From: Acidobacteria bacterium 13_2_20CM_57_17
GTDB taxonomy: Bacteria; Acidobacteriota; Terriglobia; Acidiferrales; UBA7541
Length of the DNA: 51,669 bases
Direction: 5' to 3'
Assembly (NCBI GenBank): GCA_001914785.1
Contig: MNDE01000050.1
Coordinates: 1 to 51,669 of the forward strand
In this document: piece after piece, positions 16,654 to 24,958 of the stretch
How positions within the stretch are numbered: the first letter of the stretch is position 1
Layout: every line of letters begins with the position of its first letter
Translations under genes and position numbers: made by a program
The notes under the pieces: model-generated
What the model saw: only the letters and a program-made list of their open reading frames with translations
Databases searched by the model: none
Told to the model about the DNA's origin: nothing

Positions 16654-16677
16654 AGGACAGACAAGAATGTCTGTCCT
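16654..16677. repeat. short palindromic repeat, copy 3 (variant)
   Basis: AGGACAGACA and TGTCTGTCCT form a perfect 10-base stem around AGAA. The sequence resembles the reverse complement of the other two copies, and this copy sits only 17 bases from copy 2, a back-to-back arrangement typical of REP clusters. Confidence 0.7.
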
Positions 16678-16682
16678 GCAAA

Positions 16683-17627
16683 TCAAATGAACAATTCGCT
16701 GATGGAAGTCTCTTCGTGAATCGAGCGAATCCCGCGCGCCAGCAAATCCGCCACGCTCAACACCTTGATCTTCCCCATCTTTTTCGCCGCCTCGCTCAGC
16801 GGTACGGAGTCTGTCGCTACAATTTCCTTGATGCTTGACTTCTCGATCCGCTCGATGGCCGGCCCGGAAAGCACGGCATGCGTGCAAGCCGCGTACACTT
16901 GCGTGGCCCCTTCTCTCAGCAGCGCTTCCGCCGTCTTCACCAGCGTTCCCGCGGTATCAATAATGTCGTCCACCACCAGCGCGCTGCGTCCGCGAACGTC
17001 TCCGATCAGGTTCATCACTTCGCTCACGTCCACATCCACGCGGCGCTTGTCCACGATAGCCAGGGGCGCATCCAGCTTCTTTGCGAAAAATCGCGCGCGC
17101 TCCACGCCGCCCGCGTCGGGCGAAACTACGGTCAGGCTCGGCAATTTCAATTGCCGGAAGTGTTCGACCAGCACCGGCGAACCGTATAAGTGATCCACGG
17201 GCACGTCGAAATAGCCTTGAATCTGCGGCGCATGCAAATCCAACGTCAGCGCCCGGCTCGCGCCCGCGGTTTCCAATAAGTCCGCCACCAGCTTTGCGGA
17301 GATCGGAACGCGTGGTTTGTCTTTGCGGTCCTGCCGCGCGTAGCAGTAATACGGCAGCACCGCGGTAATCCGCCAAGCCGACGCCCGTTTGAACGCATCG
17401 ATCATCAGCAGCAGTTCCAGCAGATGACAGTCCACCGGAGCGTGGCACGGCTGCACAACAAAAACGTCCGCCCCGCGAACGTTTTCCAGAATCTGAAAAT
17501 AAATCTCACCATCGCTGAAGCGCCCCAGCAGCGCCTTGCCCAGCGGCACGCTCAAGTGGCGGCAGATGCTCTCCGCCAGTACTGGGTTCGCGGTCCCAGA
17601 GAAAATCTTAAATCGGTCGTCGTCCAC
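16683..17627 (-). CDS. prs: ribose-phosphate pyrophosphokinase
   Basis: This enzyme makes PRPP from ribose 5-phosphate and ATP for nucleotide, His and Trp synthesis. Family features include FKIFSGTANPVLAE, RFSDGEIYFQI, YARQDRKDKPR with the flexible catalytic loop, VSPDAGGVERA, and the PRPP-binding VVDDIIDTAGTL. The track start at 17678 is a TTG; I prefer GTG 17627, which gives 314 residues, the usual length, and has GGAG upstream. The start remains uncertain. It follows ispE in the same direction, an order common in bacteria; the tRNA-Gln that often sits between them was not found. Confidence 0.93.
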   Translation of the reverse strand: MDDDRFKIFSGTANPVLAESICRHLSVPLGKALLGRFSDGEIYFQILENVRGADVFVVQPCHAPVDCHLLELLLMIDAFKRASAWRITAVLPYYCYARQDRKDKPRVPISAKLVADLLETAGASRALTLDLHAPQIQGYFDVPVDHLYGSPVLVEHFRQLKLPSLTVVSPDAGGVERARFFAKKLDAPLAIVDKRRVDVDVSEVMNLIGDVRGRSALVVDDIIDTAGTLVKTAEALLREGATQVYAACTHAVLSGPAIERIEKSSIKEIVATDSVPLSEAAKKMGKIKVLSVADLLARGIRSIHEETSISELFI

Positions 17628-17752
17628 GACGCTTGCGCTCCGTGTGACCACTCGGTAGCCACACCAACTTGCATGCAACGGAACCGGAAAGATCTTCTAA
17701 ACGATATGGACACGAAGAGACGCTGCGGCAGAATCCACGACACGCTTGCAGA

Positions 17753-18655
17753 CTAGCCTGCGATGCGCATCAGACGAGCGTACCTGTCGCGCGAGAGAGT
17801 CTCGCAGACGAAGATCTGATCGTGCGGAAACCCAACAGCGGCTCGGCGCGCCATCGCTGGGCTCGGGAAAACTCCAAACACCGCCGAACCGCTACCCGCC
17901 AGCGAGGCTTCCGTAGCTCCTTTTTGGAGCAACTCCCGCTTGATTTGATCAAGCCGGGGATGCCGCTGAAAAACCGGCCCTTCAAAATCATTGGAAAGGC
18001 CGTTTCCCTGCGAGCTCCAAGATAGAGCACAGAACTGAAAGAGTTTAGAGGTTCCCGCCGAATTTGTCAACGCGAGCGGTTTGGCCTCCAGCCAGCGGTA
18101 GGCGTCGGGGGTCGGCACATAAATGTCTTTTGGCGAGACAATCAGGACCTGCAACTTCCGAATATCCGGCAGAGGATAGATTTCGTCGCCTTTGTTTACG
18201 CCGAGCGCTCGCCCGCCCAGCAGGAAAAAAGGCACGTCCGCGCCGAGGGATGCGGCAATTTCCAGCAATCGAGCGCCGGCCAGTTTCTTTTTTGTGAGCC
18301 GCAGATAGCCCAACAGAGCTGCCGCGGCGTCGCTCGATCCTCCGCCGAGGCCTCGGCCCGCCGGGATTGTTTTCTTGAGCGCGATTTGCACCCCGCCGGT
18401 GATTTTCAGTTCACAGCGAAGCGCATCCACGGCGCGATAGACAAGGTTCTTCTGAGGTGGTTCTGCGGAAAGGGGCTGGTTCCCTTGGATGGTCAGTGAA
18501 ATTTCCGACGAGCGTGAGGTGCGCAACCGCAAGTCGTCATGCAAAGAGATCATTTGGAAAATGGTCCTTAACTCGTGAAAACCATCATCACGTTTCCCGA
18601 GGATATCCAGGCGCAGATTGATTTTTGCAAACGCGGGAATGCGGACTTCGGGCAT
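17753..18655 (-). CDS. ispE: 4-diphosphocytidyl-2-C-methyl-D-erythritol kinase
   Basis: This GHMP kinase phosphorylates CDP-methylerythritol, the fourth MEP pathway step. From ATG 18655 it is 300 residues; the longer ORF overlaps the TPR gene. AFAKINLRLDILGKRDDGFHEL is the N-terminal signature, with the catalytic Lys of AKINL; KKTIPAGRGLGGGSSDAAAAL is the ATP loop; and SLAGSGSAVFGVF is the third GHMP motif. The gene starts nine bases after the TPR gene stop, so the two probably share a transcript. Confidence 0.94.
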   Translation of the reverse strand: MPEVRIPAFAKINLRLDILGKRDDGFHELRTIFQMISLHDDLRLRTSRSSEISLTIQGNQPLSAEPPQKNLVYRAVDALRCELKITGGVQIALKKTIPAGRGLGGGSSDAAAALLGYLRLTKKKLAGARLLEIAASLGADVPFFLLGGRALGVNKGDEIYPLPDIRKLQVLIVSPKDIYVPTPDAYRWLEAKPLALTNSAGTSKLFQFCALSWSSQGNGLSNDFEGPVFQRHPRLDQIKRELLQKGATEASLAGSGSAVFGVFPSPAMARRAAVGFPHDQIFVCETLSRDRYARLMRIAG

Positions 18656-18663
18656 GCGCTGGA

Positions 18664-20739
18664 TTAAGGCTTCGCGACGCTGGTCGTGGACTTTTGGGCC
18701 ACGCGACGCTTCGACTGTGAGAGCTTCTTTTCGAGTTCGGCAACCTTGTCGGTTTCCAAATCCGCGGGGAGCGAGCGCCGCCATTCCACCAGCGATTTTT
18801 CCCACTCCGCGGCGGCCAGGTCGCCCCGGCCTAACTTCGCATAAAGATCGCCGAGGTGGGAATGAATCGTCGCGTCGTGCCTTTCTCGCTCGACGGCCTT
18901 GCGCAGCGTGCTCTCCGAAGCGCCCAGCTTGTTCTCTTTGAAATAAATCCAGCCGAGACTGTCGAGATACGCCCCGTTGAAGGGGTCTTCCTTCAGCGCC
19001 TTCTGGACGAGCGCCTCCGCTTCGTCAAGCCGTATCCCCAGGTCGCCCAGCATGTAGCCGTAATAATTCAGGACGGGGGCGTTTTTCGGATTCACCGCCA
19101 GAACTTTCTTGAACTGTTCCTCGGCTTTGTCGAAAAATTTCTGCCGCTCATAAATGGCGCCGAGCAGGAACCAGACCATTTCGTTTTCGCGCGGCTGGCC
19201 CGGCAGGACTTCCGCGGCGCGCGCGGCTTCCTCGGCTTCCTTGTATCGCCGGCCGCGTTCGTAGACCTGAGCAATGTTCAGGTACGTTTCGCGATCGTTC
19301 GTATCGCCGTGAAGCTGGGCGCGCAAAATTTTGACGGCGTCATCCGTCTGTCCGTTTTCGCCGAGCAACAGGGCGTGGCTCGTTCGAATCGAAGGATCGG
19401 CCGGGTATTTCGCCAGCGCTTCCTTGCCCGTCTGCAACGCTTTGGGCAAATCTTTCGCGGCGCGGTAGGTGTCTATGATCATCATGCGCGCGCGGCGATC
19501 CTCTTCCTCGCCAAGATGCCCCAATTCTTCGAACGTATAAATGGCCGCCTGATAATTCTGCGTATCGCGATAAAGCTGCCCGAGCTGCTGATACAAAATG
19601 GCCAGCGACCGCCGCCGCGATGGCACCGCGGGAGACTGCCCCTTGATTCCGGTCACAGCGTCCGACAAAACGCGAATGGCGTCTTCGTAACGCCCCTGCG
19701 CCTGGTACAACATCGCCTCGTTGTACATGACTTCCAGGCTGCCCGGCGCGTACTGCCGCGCCTTGACTAGGTTTTCTTCGGCTTTGTCGAGCTGGTGCAG
19801 TTCGCGGTAAATCTGCGCGATTCGCAGATACACGTCGGAATCGTCCGGCATCACATCCGAAAGTTTTTGGTAAACCTTCAGCGCCTCGGAATATTTCTCT
19901 TCCGTCAGCAAGGTCTGGCCCAGGCCGCGCTGGTGGCTGGGCTCCGACGGATCGAGTTCCATGGCCTTGCGGTAGGCCTCTTCGGCCTTCGCCAGCTCAT
20001 GCGTCTGCGTGTAGGCATCGCCAAGGAGATCGAGGAGCACCGCCGACGGAGAATGCGACGTGATGCCTTCGAGCAGAGTAACCGCTTCAGCGGACTTGCC
20101 CTGGTCCATCAGCAACTGGGTCAATTGCTCCACCGCTGGTTCGTTTTCCGGATCAGTCTTGAGGATGCTCCGCAGAACCTGTTCGGCCTTGTCGTGTTCG
20201 TTCTTCAGGCGGTAAAGCCGCGCCAGCCATAGCCCCGATTCCGTATCCGAAGGATCGAGCCGGTGGATCTCGCGATACTGCTCGATGGCCCGGTTCACCG
20301 TTTCCGGCTGGCCGTTACTTGAGCTGACATCGCCGAGGCTGCGCAAGTAGATTCGCCCCAACAACCGCCGTGATTGGACGTTGTCCGGGTCGCGCTTCAG
20401 GATTTCCTGCGCTTCAGCCACGGCATCGTGAATGCGCTGGGCCTTCCAATACATCTCCGCCAGCCGCTCGCCGATGACCTGCGATTTCGGGTCCAGCGTA
20501 TAGGCTTTTTTGTAGGCTTCGATCGCTTTGGTGGCGTAGTCCGCGTTGCTGGTCGCTTCGTACTGCTGCTCGTAGATATGGCCCATCGTGAAGTTGTAAT
20601 AGGCATCGGCGCGCGCGGAGTCGTTTGCGGAAGGGACCGTTTTCGGCTCGATGAGCTGCTCTTGCGGCGCTTGCGCAAGGGCAGCCGCAGCGAAGGCGCC
20701 TGTCAATAATACGGAGAGAATAATCTGTCGAAGGTTCAT
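18664..20739 (-). CDS. exported tetratricopeptide-repeat protein
   Basis: The protein is 691 residues with a signal peptide (NLRQIILSVLLTGAFAAAALAQ) followed almost entirely by TPR units, roughly 14 to 16 of them. Examples are AIEAYKKAYTLDPKS, AEEAYRKAMELDPSEPSHQRGLGQ and AEEQFKKVLAVNPKNAPVLNYYGYMLGD. The last repeats, with YLDSLGWIYFKENKL, resemble the conserved C-terminal TPR block in acidobacterial and myxobacterial proteins of this size. It likely acts as a periplasmic scaffold; the partner is unknown. Two ATGs are adjacent (20742 and 20739). No enzyme domain is present. ispE lies directly downstream. Confidence 0.8.
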   Translation of the reverse strand: MNLRQIILSVLLTGAFAAAALAQAPQEQLIEPKTVPSANDSARADAYYNFTMGHIYEQQYEATSNADYATKAIEAYKKAYTLDPKSQVIGERLAEMYWKAQRIHDAVAEAQEILKRDPDNVQSRRLLGRIYLRSLGDVSSSNGQPETVNRAIEQYREIHRLDPSDTESGLWLARLYRLKNEHDKAEQVLRSILKTDPENEPAVEQLTQLLMDQGKSAEAVTLLEGITSHSPSAVLLDLLGDAYTQTHELAKAEEAYRKAMELDPSEPSHQRGLGQTLLTEEKYSEALKVYQKLSDVMPDDSDVYLRIAQIYRELHQLDKAEENLVKARQYAPGSLEVMYNEAMLYQAQGRYEDAIRVLSDAVTGIKGQSPAVPSRRRSLAILYQQLGQLYRDTQNYQAAIYTFEELGHLGEEEDRRARMMIIDTYRAAKDLPKALQTGKEALAKYPADPSIRTSHALLLGENGQTDDAVKILRAQLHGDTNDRETYLNIAQVYERGRRYKEAEEAARAAEVLPGQPRENEMVWFLLGAIYERQKFFDKAEEQFKKVLAVNPKNAPVLNYYGYMLGDLGIRLDEAEALVQKALKEDPFNGAYLDSLGWIYFKENKLGASESTLRKAVERERHDATIHSHLGDLYAKLGRGDLAAAEWEKSLVEWRRSLPADLETDKVAELEKKLSQSKRRVAQKSTTSVAKP

Positions 20740-20834
20740 CATAGCCCCAGAAACGTAAATTATCCCATGCGGCCGAAACGCGGTCAAAAGCCAAATCTTG
20801 GACGTTTCCAGAGATTGGGCGCCCCCGTAGATAG

Positions 20835-20972
20835 GATGCAGACTGGCGGGAAAACGTTGAAAGAGGAGACGCCATTTTCACGCACGCCGACACGTACACC
20901 TCGCACGGCGACATCACTGACGCGGACGGCAAGCCCAAAGTGATCGAAGTCACCTACTACCGGGTGAAGTAG
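20835..20972 (+). pseudogene. C-terminal gene remnant, DUF1579-like
   Basis: Reading the plus strand from about 20871 gives roughly 33 residues of protein-like sequence ending in a stop at 20970-20972: HADTYTSHGD, then DADGKPKVIEVTYYRVK. Small secreted DUF1579-type proteins end in such a strand pair (xDGKxxxxxEIxYxR). No start is visible: an in-frame stop precedes it at 20832 and the rest of the gene is absent. I read it as a decayed tail. Evidence is limited to the short match of pattern. Confidence 0.35.
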
Positions 20973-21014
20973 GAATGGATGCGGCGCCAGGGCGAAAGGA
21001 TCTACCGCGGACCT

Positions 21015-22528
21015 TTAGTGTAGGAAGTGACGCTTGCCGGTGAAGACCATCGCCAGGCCCAGGCGGTCGGCGACGGCTACGACATCGGCATCGCGCACGG
21101 AGCCTCCGGGCTGGATTACGGCGGTGGCGCCAGCTTTGGCCGCTTCTTCCACTCCGTCGGGAAAAGGGAAAAACGCGTCGGAGGCGACCACGGAACCGGC
21201 TAAGGAAGATTGCGCCTTCATCACGGCGATTTTCACGGAGTCCACGCGGCTCATTTGTCCCGCGCCGACACCCAGCGTTGCGCCGGCTCTAGCAAACACG
21301 ATGGCGTTGGACTTCACGTGCTTCGCTACTTTCCACCCGAAGCGCATCGTTTGCATTTCTTCGGCCGTGGGTACGCGCTTCGTCACCGTGCGGAGCTCAT
21401 CGTCCTTGAGCTCGCCGAGGTCCGGCTGCTGTACCAGCATTCCGCCAAGGATGCGCTTGAGCTGCAGTTCACGCTCCGGCTCCAGGCCTCCGGCGGGCAC
21501 TTCAAGCAAGCGCAGATTCTTTTTCGCGGCGAAGATTTCTTTGGCGCGGTCCGCGAAACCGGGCGCGGCAATACATTCGACGAATAGTTTCGCGACTTCT
21601 TCGGCCGTCGCGGCATCCACCGCACGGTTGAACGCGAGCACGCCGCCAAACGCCGAAACGGGATCGCATGCCAGCGCTCTGAGATATGCGTCGAGCAGCG
21701 TCGCCTGTTCCGCCGTACCACAGGGATTGTTGTGCTTGATGATTACCGCCGCTGGATTCTTGAATTCGGCGGCCAGGCTGCGCGCCGCTTCCAGATCGAC
21801 GAGATTGTTGTAGGAAAGTTCCTTTCCCTGCAGTTGTATCGCGGCTGCCAATCCTTCCGGGGCATGACCCGCCGGAACGTATAGCGCCGCAGCCTGGTGG
21901 GGATTTTCTCCGTAGCGCAATTCCTGCTGGCGCCGCAAAGCGACATGCACGCGTTCCGGCAGCACGGGTTTCGCTGACAGAGAAACGCGTCCAGAGGCAG
22001 CCGACAATCGCTCCAGCTCCATGGTAATCATGCCGTCGTACCGCGAAGTTGCGGCGAACACTTTTCGCGCCAGCTCAAGCCGAGTCGCGAGCTTCGTTTC
22101 GCCCGCGCTCTCGAGCTCACCGGCAACGCGAGCGAAATCCGCGGGGTCCGTCACCACTGTGACGCTCTCGAAATTCTTGGCCGCGGAGCGCAGCATGGTT
22201 GGCCCGCCGATGTCGATGTTTTCGATCAACTCTTCCGCGGTGAGTCCGGCCTTCGCCGCCGTGGCTTCGAACGGATACAGATTCACGACCACCAGGTCGA
22301 TGGGAGCGATTCCATGTTCCGCCGCCTGCTTTTGGTCTTCCGCATGGCCAGCATTTCGGGCCAGCCGGTGAAATCGGAAACGTCGCGCACCGCGATTCCC
22401 CCTTCGCGCAACAGCCTGGCGGTTCCTCCGGTCGAGAGAATGTCGATCTTGAGCGCGGCCAAGCGCTTGGCAAATTCCACAATTCCAGTTTTGTCAAAGA
22501 CGCTGATGAGCGCGCGCTGCACCGCCAT
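21015..22528 (-). pseudogene. purH: purH, internally deleted and frameshifted
   Basis: PurH makes IMP from AICAR through a transformylase and a cyclohydrolase. The N-terminus is good: ATG 22528 with GGAGG upstream, [32 protein letters not shown] and [11 protein letters not shown]. Normally DGRVKTLHPKVHGG follows. Here the sequence jumps to [24 protein letters not shown] in another frame, so about 58 bases are missing, including the cyclohydrolase KTLHP motif. From there to the stop at 21015 the long transformylase part is intact (KHNNPCGTA, SDAFFPFPDG). Either the gene is broken or the assembly has a small deletion. The cell otherwise appears to make purines (purB is at 45808), so an assembly error is quite possible. 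A separate start at the 22292 ORF is unlikely. Confidence 0.85.
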
Positions 22529-22617
22529 GGATGCCTCCACAATGGGAAAAGCAGATCAGTGTAAGGGGCTCACGGGAATAGGGGAAGTACAAACCGTGCG
22601 GGGGGACGGGAAGGGAT

Positions 22618-23226
22618 CTACGATTTCACTAGAGCTTTCAATTTCACCTGGCCCTCAACCACTTCGACAACGTATTCGACGTCGCGGCAATTCTTCTGTT
22701 TTTGCAACTCTTTCGTTTTCTTCAGAACAAACTCGTTGAAGCTGGAGCGCGATAGCTTCCCTGTCGCTTCCCCGGCCGTCTGCTTGGCTTGCAAAAATGC
22801 CTGGTACAGCTGATCGACCTTCTCGGTTTCGCGCTCCGGCTCCGAGCACGTCATGCGAAAGGATTTTCCTCCGACGGCCACGGCTGCCGCTTCTTCCTCG
22901 GGGTGCTCCTTCGCGCGAGCCGCTTCGATTTCTTTCGCTGCCGCTCCAAAATGCCGCTGGACCGTGCCTTCTTCCTTCTGTTTCACTTTTTTCCGGAAGA
23001 TGTCTTTGTATTTTGCGTAAGTCTGCGACAGATTGTTGAAGCGGAAACGCTGCGCGAACTTCAGTTCGCCGCCGCGTTCCGAATAGCGCTTGACCATCAT
23101 GTCGATGCGCCACTCGATTTCCGTGGGTGGCCGCTTCCGTCCGCCGCCGAAATACTGATCGTATTCGACCTTGAGCTGTCGAATATCTTTTTCGAGTGTA
23201 GCCAACTCTTCGTCAATGGTGGCCAT
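22618..23226 (-). CDS. MXAN_5187-like conserved protein
   Basis: The protein is 202 residues from ATG 23226; the track start 29 codons earlier is unsupported. It begins with a coiled-coil-prone helix (DEELATLEKDIRQLKVEYDQYF), then GGGRKRPPTEIEWRIDMMVKRYSE, then NNLSQTYAKYKDIFRKKVKQKEEG. This pattern resembles the C-terminal domain named after Myxococcus MXAN_5187, found in Acidobacteria and Deltaproteobacteria. The C-terminal third is helical with a final basic strand. No enzymatic motif is visible; the function is unknown. It is divergent from selA and follows purH-distal sequence by 90 bases. Confidence 0.6.
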   Translation of the reverse strand: MATIDEELATLEKDIRQLKVEYDQYFGGGRKRPPTEIEWRIDMMVKRYSERGGELKFAQRFRFNNLSQTYAKYKDIFRKKVKQKEEGTVQRHFGAAAKEIEAARAKEHPEEEAAAVAVGGKSFRMTCSEPERETEKVDQLYQAFLQAKQTAGEATGKLSRSSFNEFVLKKTKELQKQKNCRDVEYVVEVVEGQVKLKALVKS

Positions 23227-23370
23227 GAGCGGGGAGAAACCTCGAACCTCCATGCTAAGAGGATGGAAGAGAACCGTCAACCGGAGGAATGGGCGGCAGT
23301 TCACACGCGGCACCGCGACGGACGAACTAACGGCATTGCCCCCCGCCCTGCACTGTGTTGAAATGTGGCG

Positions 23371-24801
23371 ATGGACGCGGGGAGCAAGAGAACGATTTCG
23401 GCGGAGCAGGCGGAATTGCTGCGGCAGATTCCGTCGATAGACGAATTGCTCGCCCAGCCGAGGCTGGCGGCACTTTCCAAACGCGTGGACCGCAACCTAG
23501 TCGTCGAGGTTGCTCGCGCGGTGCTGGCGGACTTACGTTCACGCATTGCGGGTGATTCGAATTGGACAGCGTTGGGGCTGAATGCCGCTTCCGTGGAAGA
23601 GCTCATCAGCAACGAAGTCGAACGAATCCTCTCGCGGTCGCTGCAGCCAGTGATTAACGCGACGGGCGTGATTCTGCACACGAATCTGGGCCGCGCGCCA
23701 TTGACCGAAGCCGTGGTCGACGAATTTCGCCGCAGCGCCACGCACTATTCGAACCTCGAATACGATCTCGAAGCGGGTGCGCGCGGGAAACGTGATGTGC
23801 ATACCGCGGAACTGCTTACGCGTTTGACTGGTGCGGAAGCGGCAATTGTGGTGAACAATTGCGCGGCGGCTGTGCTAGTGACGCTTGCGACGCTGGCGCG
23901 CGGTGGCGAAGTGATCGTCTCGCGCGGGGAGCTGATCGAAATTGGCGACGGATTCCGAATCCCTGAGATCATGGAGCAGAGCGGCGCGAGCCTTCGGGAA
24001 GTGGGCACCACCAATCGCACACACATCGCGGACTACGAAAACGCCATCAACGAAAGGACGCGCGTCTTACTGCGCGTTCATCCTTCGAACTTCAAAGTCA
24101 CAGGTTTCACGGATAAGCCTTCCCTTGAAGAGCTCGTGGCGCTCAGCCAGAGGAGCGGCCTGCCTCTCGTGGAAGATCTCGGCTCGGGGTGTCTCGTCGA
24201 TCTTTCCGAATTTGGCGTGAGCGAACCCACGGTAAAGCAAAGCGTCGACGCGGGCGTCTCGCTGGTGATGTTCAGCGGAGACAAACTTCTGGGCGGGCCG
24301 CAGGCAGGCATCATCGCCGGGAAAAAAGAGCTTGTGGCTCGTGTGCGCCGCCATCCGCTGTTTCGCGCGCTACGGGTGGACAAACTCACCATCGCCGTGC
24401 TGGAAGCGACTCTTGGGGCCTATCTTCGCGCGGCGTGGGACGAAGTTCCCGCCATTCGAATGATTCGAGCGACGCCGCAGGAACTGAAACGCCGTGCGGA
24501 GAATTTCCTCCGCGAACTCCGCCCCGAGCTTCCGTTGGACGAAGTGGAAATCGAAATCGCCGATGGCAGTTCTCTCGCGGGTGGCGGCTCCACACCTTCG
24601 CAATCGCTCCCTACGAAAATTATTCAGATTGCGAGCGTCCGCTACTCCGCGATGAAACTCGAGCAGCGGCTGCGGCGCGCTCCTGGAGGCGTCTCGGTCA
24701 TCGCCCGCGTCGAAGACGACAGGCTCATCCTCGACTTGCGCACGGTGTTTCCGGAACAGGAATCGCTATTGATTAAAACGCTCTCCGCCGCTCTGCATTA
24801 G
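23371..24801 (+). CDS. selA: L-seryl-tRNA(Sec) selenium transferase
   Basis: SelA is a PLP enzyme that converts seryl-tRNA(Sec) to selenocysteyl-tRNA(Sec) using selenophosphate. The protein is about 476 residues, the normal length. The N-terminal domain has LLRQIPSIDELL. The central PLP domain opens with VINATGVILHTNLGRAPL, followed by NLEYDLEAGARGKRD. The PLP lysine is in MFSGDKLLGGPQAGI. No Shine-Dalgarno site is obvious; a GTG six bases upstream is an alternative start. selB, which usually follows, is absent here: the next gene is a permease. Together with the OsmC gene at 36069, it argues that this organism decodes UGA as selenocysteine. Confidence 0.93.
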   Translation: MDAGSKRTISAEQAELLRQIPSIDELLAQPRLAALSKRVDRNLVVEVARAVLADLRSRIAGDSNWTALGLNAASVEELISNEVERILSRSLQPVINATGVILHTNLGRAPLTEAVVDEFRRSATHYSNLEYDLEAGARGKRDVHTAELLTRLTGAEAAIVVNNCAAAVLVTLATLARGGEVIVSRGELIEIGDGFRIPEIMEQSGASLREVGTTNRTHIADYENAINERTRVLLRVHPSNFKVTGFTDKPSLEELVALSQRSGLPLVEDLGSGCLVDLSEFGVSEPTVKQSVDAGVSLVMFSGDKLLGGPQAGIIAGKKELVARVRRHPLFRALRVDKLTIAVLEATLGAYLRAAWDEVPAIRMIRATPQELKRRAENFLRELRPELPLDEVEIEIADGSSLAGGGSTPSQSLPTKIIQIASVRYSAMKLEQRLRRAPGGVSVIARVEDDRLILDLRTVFPEQESLLIKTLSAALH

Positions 24802-24810
24802 AGAGTAAGC

Positions 24811-24931
24811 TCTGTGAGACACGACTAAGCTCCGATTCGACCGAGCTTGGCTTCATTTTCGGAAATCTCTCCAGCACAATGTTGCGTCGAATAAAGAGAC
24901 GGAGTAATGTAGCCAGTCCCGTCTCACACAG
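24811..24931 (+). promoter_or_regulatory. leader with competing hairpins before permease gene
   Basis: TGTGAGACACGACT (24813-24826) can pair with AGTCCCGTCTCACA (24915-24928) in 12 of 14 positions over a 90-base loop. The same right arm also pairs perfectly in CCGTCTC (24919-24925) with GAGACGG (24896-24902). The two helices exclude each other. A third, AAGCTC with GAGCTT (24827-24848), nests within the large loop. This could be attenuator-like RNA, the remains of a small transposable element, or the selA 3' end. Confidence 0.4.
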
Positions 24932-24958
24932 CGCCTTAATTTATTGCCGAGGAATCAT

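Noticed and set aside
15212-16690. 492-residue plus-strand ORF
   Set aside because: It runs antisense across pth and rplY and reads as His/Arg/Phe-rich shadow sequence.
17640-17760. tRNA-Gln between ispE and prs
   Set aside because: Many bacteria have one there, but no T-arm (GGTTCGAATCC-type) or acceptor stem could be found on either strand.
18856-19770. 304-residue plus-strand ORF
   Set aside because: Antisense to the TPR protein; composition is typical of an opposite-strand shadow.
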